DNA of 64,000 bases from Mycobacterium pinniadriaticum. GTDB taxonomy: Bacteria > Actinomycetota > Actinomycetes > Mycobacteriales > Mycobacteriaceae. The translations under genes were made by a program, and so were the position numbers. The stretch covers positions 1-64,000 of the forward strand of contig NZ_JAPJDO010000014.1 in assembly GCF_026242045.1 (NCBI RefSeq). The letters run 5' to 3'. Positions 50,314 to 58,413 of this stretch are shown here, piece by piece (positions within the stretch are counted from its first letter, which is position 1; every line of letters starts with the position of its first letter). Under the pieces are notes generated by a model. That model was not told where the DNA came from. It saw nothing but the letters and a program-made list of their open reading frames with translations, and did no database searches.

Positions 50314-50402
50314 GGAGGCGTGCCAGAGCGGCCGAATGGGGCTCACTGCTAATGAGTTGTCCCCCTCAAAGGGGACCGGAGGTTCAAATCCTCTCGCCTC
50401 CG
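50314..50402 (+). tRNA. tRNA-Ser(GCU)
   Basis: Acceptor GGAGGCG (50314-50320) pairs with CGCCTCC (50395-50401), discriminator G. The anticodon stem GCTCA/TGAGT encloses CTGCTAA with anticodon GCT. The long variable arm (CCCCTC...GGGG) marks a class II serine tRNA. CCA is not encoded. Confidence 0.95.
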
Positions 50403-50443
50403 CCGCGGCTGACTCGTCGGCCACGAACAACTGAACAAAGACG

Positions 50444-50516
50444 GCGCCCGTAGCTCAACGGATAGAGCATCTGACTACGGATCAGAAGGTTAGGGGTTCG
50501 AATCCCTTCGGGCGCA
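50444..50516 (+). tRNA. tRNA-Arg(ACG)
   Basis: Acceptor GCGCCCG (50444-50450) pairs with CGGGCGC (50509-50515), discriminator A. The anticodon stem TCTGA/TCAGA encloses CTACGGA with anticodon ACG, read as ICG after deamination. It ends 1 bp before the stop of the convergent monooxygenase gene. CCA is not encoded. Confidence 0.96.
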
Positions 50517-50517
50517 C

Positions 50518-51963
50518 TCAGTGCGAACGCGCCGACACTGTCGGTGCCCACTTCCCCAGAACGTCACGCCAGCCGGCGTCGGCCGACGCTCCCGTCCACG
50601 CGATGTAGCCGTCCGGCCGCACCAGCACCGCTGGGCCGTCGTCGGTGCGCTCGGCCTGCCGGACACCGGAAACCGGTGCCGCCCCGCGTTCACGGATCAA
50701 CACGAACCCCGGCACCCGCTGTAACTCGGTCAACCGACCCTCGACCAACGGGATTTGAGTGGCCCTGGTGCCCACCGGTCCGCGCCGTCCGTAGCGCAGA
50801 CCGGTCCCGGCAAAGCTGCCTGCCACCGCGTCGCGCACGAGCGGCAGGCCAAGCAGACTGAACGCCAGCAGGTTCCGGATCGCCCGCGCCACCCGGGGAT
50901 GCAGGGTCACGCCGCGCGCCATCAGGCCGGACTGCAGCAGTACCCGCCGCCCGATCGGATGACGCTCGTCGTGATAACTGTCGAGCAGGCGATCATCGGC
51001 GCCGCCGAGCGCGGCGTCGAGCTTCCAGGCGAGGTTGGCCGCGTCCTGGATACCGGTGTTCATGCCCTGCCCGCCCATCGGGGAGTGCACATGCGCGGCG
51101 TCCCCGGTCAGGAACACCCGCCCGTGCCGATACTGTGCGACTTGTCTTTCGTCGCAATGGAATCGGGACTTCCAGCTGATCTCGCGGACACCGAAGTCGG
51201 TCTTCATCGCCCGGCCCAGGACGTCGATCACCTCGGGCGATTCCACCGGATCGTTGTCGGGCACCTGATGAGCCCGATCCCACACCATCGCGCGGTACCA
51301 GGACCCGTCGGCATCGCTGCGACCGTAGGGGGCCAGAAACCCGAAGACCTGCCTGGTGCTGCCGACCTTCAGGCCACCGGTCGGCCCGTGTGCCAACTTC
51401 ACATCCGCCAGCACGATCGAGGACAGCACCGTCTTGCCCGGGAAGTCCGCGCCGACGAGCCCGCGCACGGTGCTGTGCGCGCCGTCGGCACCGATCACGT
51501 ACTTGGCTCGCCAGCGATCAACCGGGCCGTCGCCGTCATGCACCCGGGCGGTCACGGTCACCCCGGCCGCGTCCTGCGCGAGGTCGACGACCTCGATGCC
51601 GCGGCGGATATCAGCCCCCTGCGCCTCGGCGTAGCCGGCCAGTGCGGCATCGACATTCGTCTGCGGTGTGACCAACACGAACCGGTAGGGCGAGTCCAGA
51701 TGAGTCAGGTCGATCCGAGCGCCGCCGAAGAGATCCACCCCCGGCGCCCGTTGGCCCTTCGGCAGCAGGCCGTCGGCCAGCCCGCGGGCGTCGAGCACCT
51801 CCAGCGTGCGCGCCATCACGGCGAACGCGCGGCTCGACGCATTGACGGTGGCCCAGCGCTCCAGCACCGCCACCGAGCGGCCGGCCCTGGACAGGTCACC
51901 GGCGGCGGTCAGCCCGGCCGGGCCGGCCCCCACAACCAGGACGTCGACGTCGTGATCGGTCAT
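50518..51963 (-). CDS. FAD-dependent aromatic monooxygenase (PHBH-type)
   Basis: A 481-residue group A flavin monooxygenase. The dinucleotide motif GAGPAG is at 12-17 with GRSVAVLER after it, DGAHSTVRGLVG is the DG motif, and GDAAHVHSPMGGQGMNTGIQDAANLAWKL is the GD motif. It is probably NAD(P)H-dependent and hydroxylates an aromatic compound or antibiotic-like substrate. The ATG at 51963 overlaps the upstream small gene by 4 bp (ATGA). The tight pair, divergent from a TetR regulator with palindromic operators, suggests an inducible detoxification or degradation unit. Confidence 0.88.
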   Translation of the reverse strand: MTDHDVDVLVVGAGPAGLTAAGDLSRAGRSVAVLERWATVNASSRAFAVMARTLEVLDARGLADGLLPKGQRAPGVDLFGGARIDLTHLDSPYRFVLVTPQTNVDAALAGYAEAQGADIRRGIEVVDLAQDAAGVTVTARVHDGDGPVDRWRAKYVIGADGAHSTVRGLVGADFPGKTVLSSIVLADVKLAHGPTGGLKVGSTRQVFGFLAPYGRSDADGSWYRAMVWDRAHQVPDNDPVESPEVIDVLGRAMKTDFGVREISWKSRFHCDERQVAQYRHGRVFLTGDAAHVHSPMGGQGMNTGIQDAANLAWKLDAALGGADDRLLDSYHDERHPIGRRVLLQSGLMARGVTLHPRVARAIRNLLAFSLLGLPLVRDAVAGSFAGTGLRYGRRGPVGTRATQIPLVEGRLTELQRVPGFVLIRERGAAPVSGVRQAERTDDGPAVLVRPDGYIAWTGASADAGWRDVLGKWAPTVSARSH

Positions 51964-52367
51964 CGCGCTGCTCCTTCCGGATCGGGGTACCAGCGCCGGA
52001 TGTCGTCGGGCGTAGCTTTGGCCGCCTGGTTGAACACGAACCGGCAGCTGGGCTGGGTGATGTGGGCGGCGTTCACGATCGCCTCGAACAGCAGCGTGTT
52101 GTCCGCGACCAGGCGCACCCCGGCGCCGATCAGCACCGCGTCGTAGCGTTTGGCTTCCAGCCACTGGCGGGCCTTCTCGGCGCCGGCCTCACCGAACTCG
52201 ATCAGGCAGTTGTCGACCTGGTATCCGGCCGCCCGCAGCGACGCGACGTTCTCGTCGTTGGCGGCCCGCAGCGCGGGCTTCGAGAGCCCCCGAAACTGAG
52301 CGAAGCCCGGCGACCGGTAGTCGATCACGTCCGGATCGAGGCCGATCTGGATGGCTGTCACAGTCAT
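51960..52367 (-). CDS. Conserved protein with Rossmann-like fold, unknown function
   Basis: A 135-residue protein. The ATG at 52367 (MTVTAIQIGLDPD) is chosen because AGGAGGT (minus strand, 52375-52381) lies seven bases upstream; a GTG at 52376 would overlap that ribosome site. The C-terminal half reads YDAVLIGAGVRLVADNTLLFEAIVNAAH, and IEFGEAGAEKARQWLEA precedes it, which together suggest a small alpha/beta (response-regulator-like) fold. It heads the pair with the monooxygenase. No function recognised. Confidence 0.7.
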   Translation of the reverse strand: MTVTAIQIGLDPDVIDYRSPGFAQFRGLSKPALRAANDENVASLRAAGYQVDNCLIEFGEAGAEKARQWLEAKRYDAVLIGAGVRLVADNTLLFEAIVNAAHITQPSCRFVFNQAAKATPDDIRRWYPDPEGAAR

Positions 52368-52380
52368 GACGGACACCTCC

Positions 52381-52394
52381 TCAACAGTTGTTGA
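52381..52394. promoter_or_regulatory. Palindromic operator 1 for the divergent TetR regulator
   Basis: A perfect inverted repeat TCAACA-GT-TGTTGA (6-2-6). It directly abuts the ribosome site of the 135-residue gene and lies 57 bp before the tetR start. Together with operator 2 it occupies both flanks of the 84 bp divergent spacer. The size and symmetry suit TetR-family dimers; binding is inferred. Confidence 0.75.
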
Positions 52395-52424
52395 ATTCGA
52401 TGCTAGGCTCAGCCGATGGAGATG

Positions 52425-52438
52425 TCAACAGTCGTTGA
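52425..52438. promoter_or_regulatory. Palindromic operator 2 for the divergent TetR regulator
   Basis: TCAACA-GT-CGTTGA, the same motif as operator 1 with one changed base, 44 bp from it (centre to centre) and 13 bp before the tetR ATG. Two matching palindromes in one divergent spacer are strong sequence evidence for co-regulation of tetR and the monooxygenase pair. Binding is inferred. Confidence 0.72.
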
Positions 52439-52451
52439 ATAGACTGGGGTC

Positions 52452-53009
52452 ATGACGGTGAAAGCACGCGACGGGGAAGTGACCCGGACCCGGATCCTGG
52501 CCGAGGCGCGATCGCAGTTCGGCGAGCGGGGTTTCGAACGCACGACCATCCGGTCGATCGCGTCGGGGTCCGGGGTGGACCCGGCACTGGTCATGCACTA
52601 CTTCGGCAACAAGGCCCAACTCTTCGCGGCGGCTTCTCGGCTCGCCATCACGTTCCCCGACCTGACCGGTGTGGCGCCCGAGCAGGTCATCGATCTGGTG
52701 CTGCCGAAGTTCGTGGAGGTATGGGGATCGAACGGACCGTTCCTGCCGCTGCTGCGCTCGGCGGCAACGAACCGAGTGGCCGCCGACGCCCTGCTCAGTG
52801 TCTTCGTCGATCAGGTGAGCCCGGCGCTGGCCGCGGTGGTGCCCGACCGGCCGGCCGAACGGGCGGCACTGGTCGGCTCCCAGATGCTCGGTGTCGTGGT
52901 CGCACGCCACGTGCTCGGGATACCGCCGCTGGTGGACATGGACGACGCCGCGCTCACCGAGTGGCTGCGCCCCGTCCTGGCGCATTACCTCGCCGATCCG
53001 GCGCCGTGA
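52452..53009 (+). CDS. TetR/AcrR-family transcriptional regulator
   Basis: A 185-residue regulator. The helix-turn-helix domain covers about 10-58 (TRTRILAEARSQFGERGFERTTIRSIASGSGVDPALVMHYFGNKAQLF), with the usual YFGNK motif closing it. The C-terminal ligand domain resembles the TetR_C_17 type (DQVSPALAAVV, ERAALVGSQMLGVVVARHVLG). It is divergent from the monooxygenase unit across an 84 bp spacer with two palindromes and probably represses both. The inducer is unknown. Confidence 0.93.
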   Translation: MTVKARDGEVTRTRILAEARSQFGERGFERTTIRSIASGSGVDPALVMHYFGNKAQLFAAASRLAITFPDLTGVAPEQVIDLVLPKFVEVWGSNGPFLPLLRSAATNRVAADALLSVFVDQVSPALAAVVPDRPAERAALVGSQMLGVVVARHVLGIPPLVDMDDAALTEWLRPVLAHYLADPAP

Positions 53010-53056
53010 CGCACGTCAAGTTGACGCCGACCGCGGCCGTGTCCCAGGCTGGACGA

Positions 53057-53275
53057 GTGGGCACAGTAAGTGAAGTTACGCTCATCCAGCAGGTGGTGGA
53101 CCGGTTGGCGGCCGCCTACCCCGACGTGCCTCACGACGAGGTGGCACAGACGGTCGCCGTGGCGCATGATCGCTTCCAGCACTGCCGGATTCGCGAATTC
53201 GTCCCGCTCCTGGTGGAGCGGCGCGCCCGTGCCGAACTGTCGCGCGGCGGGGCACTGCTCGTCTGGTCGTCGTAA
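53057..53275 (+). CDS. Small three-helix-bundle protein
   Basis: A 72-residue protein from the GTG at 53057. TLIQQVVDRLAAAYPDVPHDEVAQTVAVAHDRF then IREFVPLLVERRARAEL form three amphipathic helices. This pattern matches the mycobacterial three-helix bundle dimerization domain proteins I recall. It follows tetR by 47 bp and may be co-transcribed with it. The exact function is unknown. Confidence 0.65.
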   Translation: MGTVSEVTLIQQVVDRLAAAYPDVPHDEVAQTVAVAHDRFQHCRIREFVPLLVERRARAELSRGGALLVWSS

Positions 53276-53284
53276 CCCCCGGGC

Positions 53285-53572
53285 CTAGACGGCCCCGGCG
53301 TCCTCGCCTTCGTTGGTGTACTCGGGCACGTCGGGCTGCGGACCGTTGCCCGTCCCGCCGGCGCTCTGGCCTTCCTTCCAGTACAAATCGTCCGTCGGAA
53401 GCGGTGCGATACCGGTACCGCCGGCGTTTTCGTTGGCGTCCCAGTAGTACGGATCGGTCGGATCCGGCCACACCAGCCCACCGGTGTCAGCCGACGCGGA
53501 CGCGGCGCCAGAAAGCGTGATCCCGATCGCCAGCGCCGCCAACCCCGCCGACGTCAGTTTTGCGCGCACCAT
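53285..53572 (-). CDS. Secreted small protein with YW-AGGTG repeats
   Basis: A 95-residue protein from the ATG at 53572 (MVRAKLTSAG); an ATG 48 bp upstream is possible but leaves the signal peptide internal. The signal peptide runs to about ASASA near residue 28. The mature part contains two similar units (YWDANENAGGTGIAPLP and YWKEGQSAGGTGNGPQP) and an acidic end. It is probably exported. A ribosome site GAGGAG lies upstream. No function recognised. Confidence 0.65.
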   Translation of the reverse strand: MVRAKLTSAGLAALAIGITLSGAASASADTGGLVWPDPTDPYYWDANENAGGTGIAPLPTDDLYWKEGQSAGGTGNGPQPDVPEYTNEGEDAGAV

Positions 53573-53674
53573 CACGACCGGATCTACTCCTCGATTGGCG
53601 TCTGAAAACGCCGACTTCACTCGGCACCACAGAGTTTCTGGCGCAGGTGGCGGGAGGGTAAACGCACAATGAAA

Positions 53675-53944
53675 TCAGGAGCGCGAGCTGACCACGGGTT
53701 CAGCAACCCGGGCAGTCAGATCAAGCTCCTCGGGCAACGGACGGCGAAGCCGCCGGGCGGCGTAGCGGACGCCGAGAACCTCAGCGATTCCTAGTACAAC
53801 GAGCGGCCACAGCGCGCCTGCCGCGACGGCCCAGAAGGCGCGCGCGACATCACTGGGCGGGTCGTAAGCCTGAAAGCGCGGGCTGACCCACCAGGCAGCG
53901 AAGGCGATGACGGTGGCCACCACCAGGTACAGGTCCATCCACAT
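53675..53944 (-). CDS. Small two-helix membrane protein
   Basis: An 89-residue protein with hydrophobic segments at about 3-20 (YLVVATVIAFAAWWV) and 38-58 (WAVAAGALWPLVVLGIAEVLG), then a basic RRLRRPLP stretch and an acidic tail. It looks like a small inner membrane protein. It lies between the secreted protein and the SDR operon on the same strand, with 91 bp of gap on the upstream side. No family recognised. Confidence 0.6.
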   Translation of the reverse strand: MWMDLYLVVATVIAFAAWWVSPRFQAYDPPSDVARAFWAVAAGALWPLVVLGIAEVLGVRYAARRLRRPLPEELDLTARVAEPVVSSRS

Positions 53945-54035
53945 GACTTCGAGAGTCCCAGACGCTTCTTAGAAGTGGATGTCGCCACGATGTGAAGGTG
54001 CTTAGAAGCATCGAATTGACGCGTGACCGTTACCA

Positions 54036-54803
54036 CTACGTGATGGTCAGGCCACCATCGACCACAATTGTCTGGCCCGTCACATAACCGGCGGCAGGAG
54101 ACGCCAGCCATATTGCGGTGGCGGCCAATTCGGCAGGATCGCCGAGTCTGCCCATCACGATCCGCGATAGCTGCTTGTCCAGATAGCCCGGCTGGTATTC
54201 GTCGGTCATCTCGCTCTTGAAGAAACCGGGTGCGAGCGCATTGACGCGAATTCCCTTGCGGGAGCCCCACTGTTGGGCCAAGTCCCGGGTCAGCCCCATC
54301 ACCCCGGCCTTCGACGCGCTGTACGCGGCCTGCGGCAGACCGCCGGTGGTGATGCCAAGAACGCTGGCAATATTGACGATTGAGCTTCCCGGTGACATCA
54401 CCCGCCCGCACGCCTGGGCCATCCAGTATGAGCCGTTGAGGTTGACGTCGATGACCTTGCGGAACTGTTCGGGCGTCTCGCGAGTCGCTGGCACCGCGGT
54501 GCCCACGCCGGCGTTGTTGATCAACACGTCGACCCGCCCGAATTCACTGATTGCCGCGTCGACCAACTGCTGGCACTGCTCGGGGTCGGCCACATCGGTC
54601 TTCCGGGTGTACGCCCTGCGGCCAGCCCCCTCCACCAGCGCCGCCGTCCCCGCCATCTGCTCGACTCGCCGGGCGCCCAACACCAGATTCGCGCCCGCCT
54701 CGGCAAACGCCTGCGCGAACGACACCCCCAGGCCGGACGAGGCGCCGGTGACGATGACAACCTTGTCGTCGAGGCGGAACAGATCAAGAACACTCAGCGT
54801 CAT
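54036..54803 (-). CDS. Short-chain dehydrogenase/reductase
   Basis: A 255-residue classical SDR. TGASSGLG at 19-26 binds the cofactor, NNAG is near 97, Ser147 and the YSASK motif (Tyr161, Lys165) form the catalytic set, and the C-terminus ends in GGLTIT. It could oxidise a hydroxyacyl-CoA or a sterol-type alcohol. Its ATG overlaps the stop of the acyl-CoA dehydrogenase gene (ATGA), so the three genes phosphotransferase, acyl-CoA dehydrogenase and SDR are translationally coupled. This points to one catabolic pathway. Confidence 0.92.
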   Translation of the reverse strand: MTLSVLDLFRLDDKVVIVTGASSGLGVSFAQAFAEAGANLVLGARRVEQMAGTAALVEGAGRRAYTRKTDVADPEQCQQLVDAAISEFGRVDVLINNAGVGTAVPATRETPEQFRKVIDVNLNGSYWMAQACGRVMSPGSSIVNIASVLGITTGGLPQAAYSASKAGVMGLTRDLAQQWGSRKGIRVNALAPGFFKSEMTDEYQPGYLDKQLSRIVMGRLGDPAELAATAIWLASPAAGYVTGQTIVVDGGLTIT

Positions 54804-55978
54804 CGCGGGCTCCTCAGCACCTGGCGGGCGATCGCGTACTTGTGCACCTCGGTCGGGCCGTCGTAGATGCGGAACGCGCGCATGTCAGAGAAGATCATGC
54901 CGACCGGAGTCTCGTCGGAAATGCCCATGCCGCCGAGGATCTGCACGCAGCGGTCGGCGACTTTGAACAATTCCTCGGACACGTAGGCCTTGACCATCGA
55001 GCTCTCATGGCGGCCCTTGGCCCCGGTGTCCAGTGCCCAGCAGGCCCACCAGATGGCCAGCCGGCACTGCTGCAGCGCGATCTCGTTGTCGGCCAGCATG
55101 AAGCTCACACCCTGATGCTCGCCGAGCGGCTTGCCGAAACCGGTGCGGTTTCGGGCGTGCTCGATCGCGATGGACTGGGCTCGGGTCGCGGCCCCCAACC
55201 ATCGCATACAGTGCGTCAATCGAGCTGGCGTGAGCCGCAATTGGGCGTATCGCAACGCCTGGCCCACCTCACCGAGCACCGCCGACGCGGGCAGTCGCAG
55301 GTTGTCGAACCGGATCACGCCGTGGCCCTCGACGTAGTTGCGGTCCATGGTGTCCATCACCCGCTCGAGCTCGATACCGGGTGTCTGCCCGTCGCACAGG
55401 AACAGCGTCGGGCCGTCCGGGCCGTGCGAATTCGGCGCCACCCGGGCCATGATGATCCAGGTCCGTGCCTTGTTCGCCCCCGTGATCAGCCATTTGCGGC
55501 CGTTGATCACATAATCGGTGCCGTCGAAAACCGCCTCGGTGGCAAGCTGATTCGGGTCGGACCCCGCTCCACCGGGCTCGGTCATCGCAAAGACCGACCG
55601 CTGCCGGCCGTCGATCACCGGGACCAGGAACTTCTCGGCCTGCTCCTCGGTCGCGATCTTGGACAGCACGTACATGTTGCCCTCGTCGGGGGCCGCACAG
55701 TTCAGCGCCACCGGGCCCAACGTGGACCAGCCCGCGGCTTCGAACAACACCGCCTGCTCGCGGTGTGAGGGTTCGCGACCGCCGAATCGGCGTGGCGCCT
55801 GGAACGTCAGCAGACCGGCTTGGCGTGCCAGGTCCACGAGTTCGGTGCGCAGCTCCTCGTTCGGCCCGTGCCGGGTGACGCGTGGATCACGTTCGTAGGG
55901 GACGATCTTGTCGACGACGAACGCGCGTATCTCGTCGCGAAGCGCCGCCAGGTCGCCGGGGATCTCGAAGTCGATCAT
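54800..55978 (-). CDS. Acyl-CoA dehydrogenase
   Basis: A 392-residue acyl-CoA dehydrogenase. The FAD/substrate motif appears as FAMTEPGGAGSDPNQLATEA (about 130-149), VINGRKWLITGA follows, and FGKPLGEHQGVSFMLADNEI is the helix-bundle motif of the C-terminal domain. It ends near IYDGPTEVHKYAIARQVL, where the last helix matches the signature of the FadE family. It introduces the alpha-beta double bond during acyl chain oxidation. It overlaps both neighbours by 4 bp. Substrate is not predictable. Confidence 0.93.
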   Translation of the reverse strand: MIDFEIPGDLAALRDEIRAFVVDKIVPYERDPRVTRHGPNEELRTELVDLARQAGLLTFQAPRRFGGREPSHREQAVLFEAAGWSTLGPVALNCAAPDEGNMYVLSKIATEEQAEKFLVPVIDGRQRSVFAMTEPGGAGSDPNQLATEAVFDGTDYVINGRKWLITGANKARTWIIMARVAPNSHGPDGPTLFLCDGQTPGIELERVMDTMDRNYVEGHGVIRFDNLRLPASAVLGEVGQALRYAQLRLTPARLTHCMRWLGAATRAQSIAIEHARNRTGFGKPLGEHQGVSFMLADNEIALQQCRLAIWWACWALDTGAKGRHESSMVKAYVSEELFKVADRCVQILGGMGISDETPVGMIFSDMRAFRIYDGPTEVHKYAIARQVLRSPR

Positions 55979-57003
55979 CGTTGTTTCTCCATCAGTGCCA
56001 GCGCCCGTTCGAACAAACGCACCGTCGCGATGTGCAGCCGATCGCCAATCTCGGCAGGTGCCAGACCCGCGGCCGCGCGGGCGTTCGATCCCTCGAGGAT
56101 GATCCCGAGCTTGAAGCAGGCCAGCACCGTGTACCAGTCGATGTTCGACAGGTCGCGGGTGGTGTTCTGTGCATAGCGTTCGATCAATTCATCGGGGGTC
56201 GCCAGACCGCCGGCGTCCATCAGAACGTTCGTCAACACCGAGTCGCGGCCCGGCGCGAACCAGGTGGCCAGCATCCAGCCGAGGTCCAGGAGGGGATCGC
56301 CGATGGTGCACATCTCCCAGTCGACGATGGCCACCACATCAGGTCCGGTCGGCGAGAACATCACGTTGGCGGCGTGGTAGTCACCGTGCATGATGCCCGG
56401 TTGCCAGTCGGCGGGCTGGTTCTGTTTTAGCCAGGTGGCGACGGCGTCGACGTCGCCGATGTCCGGGCCGGGATAGTTGTCAAAACCGTTGTAGGACTCC
56501 AGCTCGGAAAGCCACCGTGGCACTTGGCGTTCCAGAAAGCCCTCCGGCTTGCCGAAATCGGCCAGCCCCACCGCGACATGGTCGACGGCGCCGAGCTTGG
56601 CCACCGCCTCGGCCATCGACAGCACCATCCCGTGCCGGATTCCGGCGTCGCCAGCGTGCAACGGCGGCAGCGTGGAACCGGCGTTGAAGCCGTCGACCGG
56701 CTCCATCAGGTAGAAGACCGCATCGCCGAGCACCGAGGTGTCATCGCACACCGCGATCAGTCGAGGGTGCGGTACATCGGTCCCGGCCAGCGCATGCAAC
56801 ACCCGGGTTTCCCGCAGGATCGCCTTGTTGCTCACCGGGCGCAGGTGGCGGGGTCCTCGGCGGAACACGTATTCACGGCCCGACCGGGTGAAGCGGAGCA
56901 TGACGTTCTGGGTGCCGCCGACGATCTCGGAGAGGTTCTCGACCGGACCGTCACCGAAGCCCTGATCCGACATCCATGCACTCACCGCGCTGAGGTCGTC
57001 CAC
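55975..57003 (-). CDS. Aminoglycoside-phosphotransferase-fold kinase (Rv3761c/FadE36-like)
   Basis: A 342-residue APH-fold protein. The nucleotide-binding N-lobe has GGTQNVMLRFTRSGREYVFRR, the catalytic loop is MHGDYHAANVMFSPTG, and IVDWEMCTIGDPLLDLGW is the metal-binding DWE segment. Such proteins are fused to or next to acyl-CoA dehydrogenases (ACAD10/11 type) and phosphorylate 4- or 5-hydroxyacyl-CoAs before dehydration. In Mtb, Rv3761c is named fadE36 but resembles this kinase, not a dehydrogenase. It leads the three-gene operon. The start is the GTG at 57003. Confidence 0.88.
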   Translation of the reverse strand: MDDLSAVSAWMSDQGFGDGPVENLSEIVGGTQNVMLRFTRSGREYVFRRGPRHLRPVSNKAILRETRVLHALAGTDVPHPRLIAVCDDTSVLGDAVFYLMEPVDGFNAGSTLPPLHAGDAGIRHGMVLSMAEAVAKLGAVDHVAVGLADFGKPEGFLERQVPRWLSELESYNGFDNYPGPDIGDVDAVATWLKQNQPADWQPGIMHGDYHAANVMFSPTGPDVVAIVDWEMCTIGDPLLDLGWMLATWFAPGRDSVLTNVLMDAGGLATPDELIERYAQNTTRDLSNIDWYTVLACFKLGIILEGSNARAAAGLAPAEIGDRLHIATVRLFERALALMEKQR

Positions 57004-57013
57004 CCCGGAGAAC

Positions 57014-57475
57014 CTACCGTACGGTTGGTTGAGCCAGTCCCTTCGGCCAGGGCAACGGGCTGTCGATGGTGTGGAAGACGCTCCAGCCGATCACCGTGCC
57101 CAGCGCGATCGACAGAATCGCCGCACCGGTGGCGCCGAGACTGGCCACCCCGATCTTGCCGCCCGCCGCGGCCTGGCTTGCGGATTCGAAGCTGAGCGCG
57201 CCGGGAACCAGGGCCCAGAAGGCCGCCAGCATCATGACGATCGCCGGGGGGAGACGTCCGGACGCGGGCGGCCAGCATCGCGAACGGAACCGTCAGGAAC
57301 CCGCCGTCACCAGCTGGGTCGGCTGCTCGACTTCGAGCAGGGCGATGCCGATCTCCCGCAACATCGCGGCGACCTCGGCTTGGTCGTGGGTGTCCGGTGG
57401 ACCCAGCGGCTCCGGGGGTGTCTTGCGGATCGCGTTGACGATCCGTGCGCGTCGGGCCCGCCGCTTTTCATTCAT
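57014..57475 (-). pseudogene. Remnant of a ThrE-type threonine/serine exporter (internal deletion and frameshift)
   Basis: Two pieces match the intact exporter at 58532-59878. The 5' piece (57293-57475) ends with DQAEVAAMLREIGIALLEVEQPT, matching the N-terminus of the intact gene. The 3' piece (57014-about 57300) reads FLTVPFAMLAARVRTSPP then AFWALVPGALSFES, matching its C-terminal region. About 340 residues between them are missing, and the join at about 57295-57305 shifts frame. A six-G run at 57246-57251, where the intact version needs five, adds a second frameshift. It is adjacent to the intact paralogue, so the two were probably tandem copies. Confidence 0.85.
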
Positions 57476-57550
57476 CTCGCATCCTTGCGAACCGCACGCG
57501 CCGAGACGGGGGTGATCGTCCGGCGAAGCACAGTGACGTCCACGATGTCG

Positions 57551-57916
57551 CTACGGCTCGGCCGGGTCGGGCGTGGCTTGCCGGCGGCGGCCCTTCTGCC
57601 ACGGCCAGTAGCCGGTGATTTCGAGTTCCATCGAGAAACTGAGGAAGGTCCGGATCACGACGATGCCGCCCAGCACCGCCACGCTGCGCGCGTCAGGAGT
57701 AACCGCGACCGTCCGGATGATGTCCGCGGCGACCAGGAATTCCAGGCCCAGCAGGATCGAGCGGCCGAGCTGCTCCCGGAACACCCGATACGCTTTACCG
57801 GTTTTGAGCCGGGGAATCACACCGGCGGCGGAGATCAACGCCCCGACGGCGATCACCGTCACGCCGACCGCGTCGATTCCCTTGCCCACGGTTTCGATGA
57901 CTTCGTAGAAGGTCAC
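57551..57916 (-). CDS. DUF1622 membrane protein
   Basis: A 121-residue protein with helices at about 15-33 and 85-100 and a central stretch FREQLGRSILLGLEFLVAADIIRTV that is the hallmark of DUF1622. ELEITGYWPWQKG follows in the C-terminal part. The family has small membrane proteins of unknown function. It lies on the same strand between the thrE remnant and the 156-residue gene. The start is ATG 57916. Confidence 0.85.
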   Translation of the reverse strand: MTFYEVIETVGKGIDAVGVTVIAVGALISAAGVIPRLKTGKAYRVFREQLGRSILLGLEFLVAADIIRTVAVTPDARSVAVLGGIVVIRTFLSFSMELEITGYWPWQKGRRRQATPDPAEP

Positions 57917-57942
57917 CGAAAAATTGTAGGAACCAAAAGCCC

Positions 57943-58413
57943 TTATCGGGCCGGCATCACCGCAGTCGCCATGGCCGTGCCGTCCTGTTCGGTTGCGCGT
58001 ACCGATACCTGCTCGCCGGTTTGCATCGGCCGTGGCGGCTTGCGGGTGCCGGTATCGAGGACGTAGGTCCGGCTGTAGCCGTCCTGACTGCGGACGGTCA
58101 CCGAGGTGTCGGAGGCGGCGGTGACGGCACCGGTCTGGGTCAGTTCGGTGCTGAACCCGCCCTCGCCGTCGGCGACGACGTTCTCACCATGCAGGGTTCG
58201 CTGGAAGCCACCCGGGCCGCCGGGACCGCCCCAGCCAGGCGGGCCGCCGGTGTGCCCCTGACCGCTGCCGCCGCCGGTGGCCGCGTAGACCACCACGCCA
58301 CCGGTCGCCGCCAGTGCGGCGGCGATGCCCACGGCGGCCAGCGTCGTGCGGGTCGACCAGGTCTTCGGGTGGTCGGTGGGGGAGCCCCACGCGGGCTGCT
58401 GTTCAACGCTCAT
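57943..58413 (-). CDS. Membrane-anchored protein with a DUF5666-like domain
   Basis: A 156-residue protein with a single transmembrane helix at about 23-45, a Gly/Pro-rich linker (GPPGWGGPGGPGGF) and a beta-rich C-terminal domain (GAVTAASDTSVTVRSQDGYSRTYVLD, GEQVSVRATEQDGTAMATAV) of DUF5666-like OB-fold type. The domain should face outside. The ATG at 58413 lies inside the first repeat unit of a tandem 58 bp repeat that carries the ribosome site GAGGAGGAG. Function unknown. Confidence 0.7.
   Translation of the reverse strand: MSVEQQPAWGSPTDHPKTWSTRTTLAAVGIAAALAATGGVVVYAATGGGSGQGHTGGPPGWGGPGGPGGFQRTLHGENVVADGEGGFSTELTQTGAVTAASDTSVTVRSQDGYSRTYVLDTGTRKPPRPMQTGEQVSVRATEQDGTAMATAVMPAR

Noticed and set aside
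50314-50516. tRNA-Ser/tRNA-Arg pair as an integration site for a genomic island
   Set aside because: No integrase and no duplicated tRNA 3' end were found in the following 10 kb; the neighbouring genes look chromosomal.
57029-58066. 345-codon open frame on the plus strand over the thrE remnant and DUF1622 gene
   Set aside because: It runs antisense to the recognisable DUF1622 gene and thrE fragments and shows no domain.
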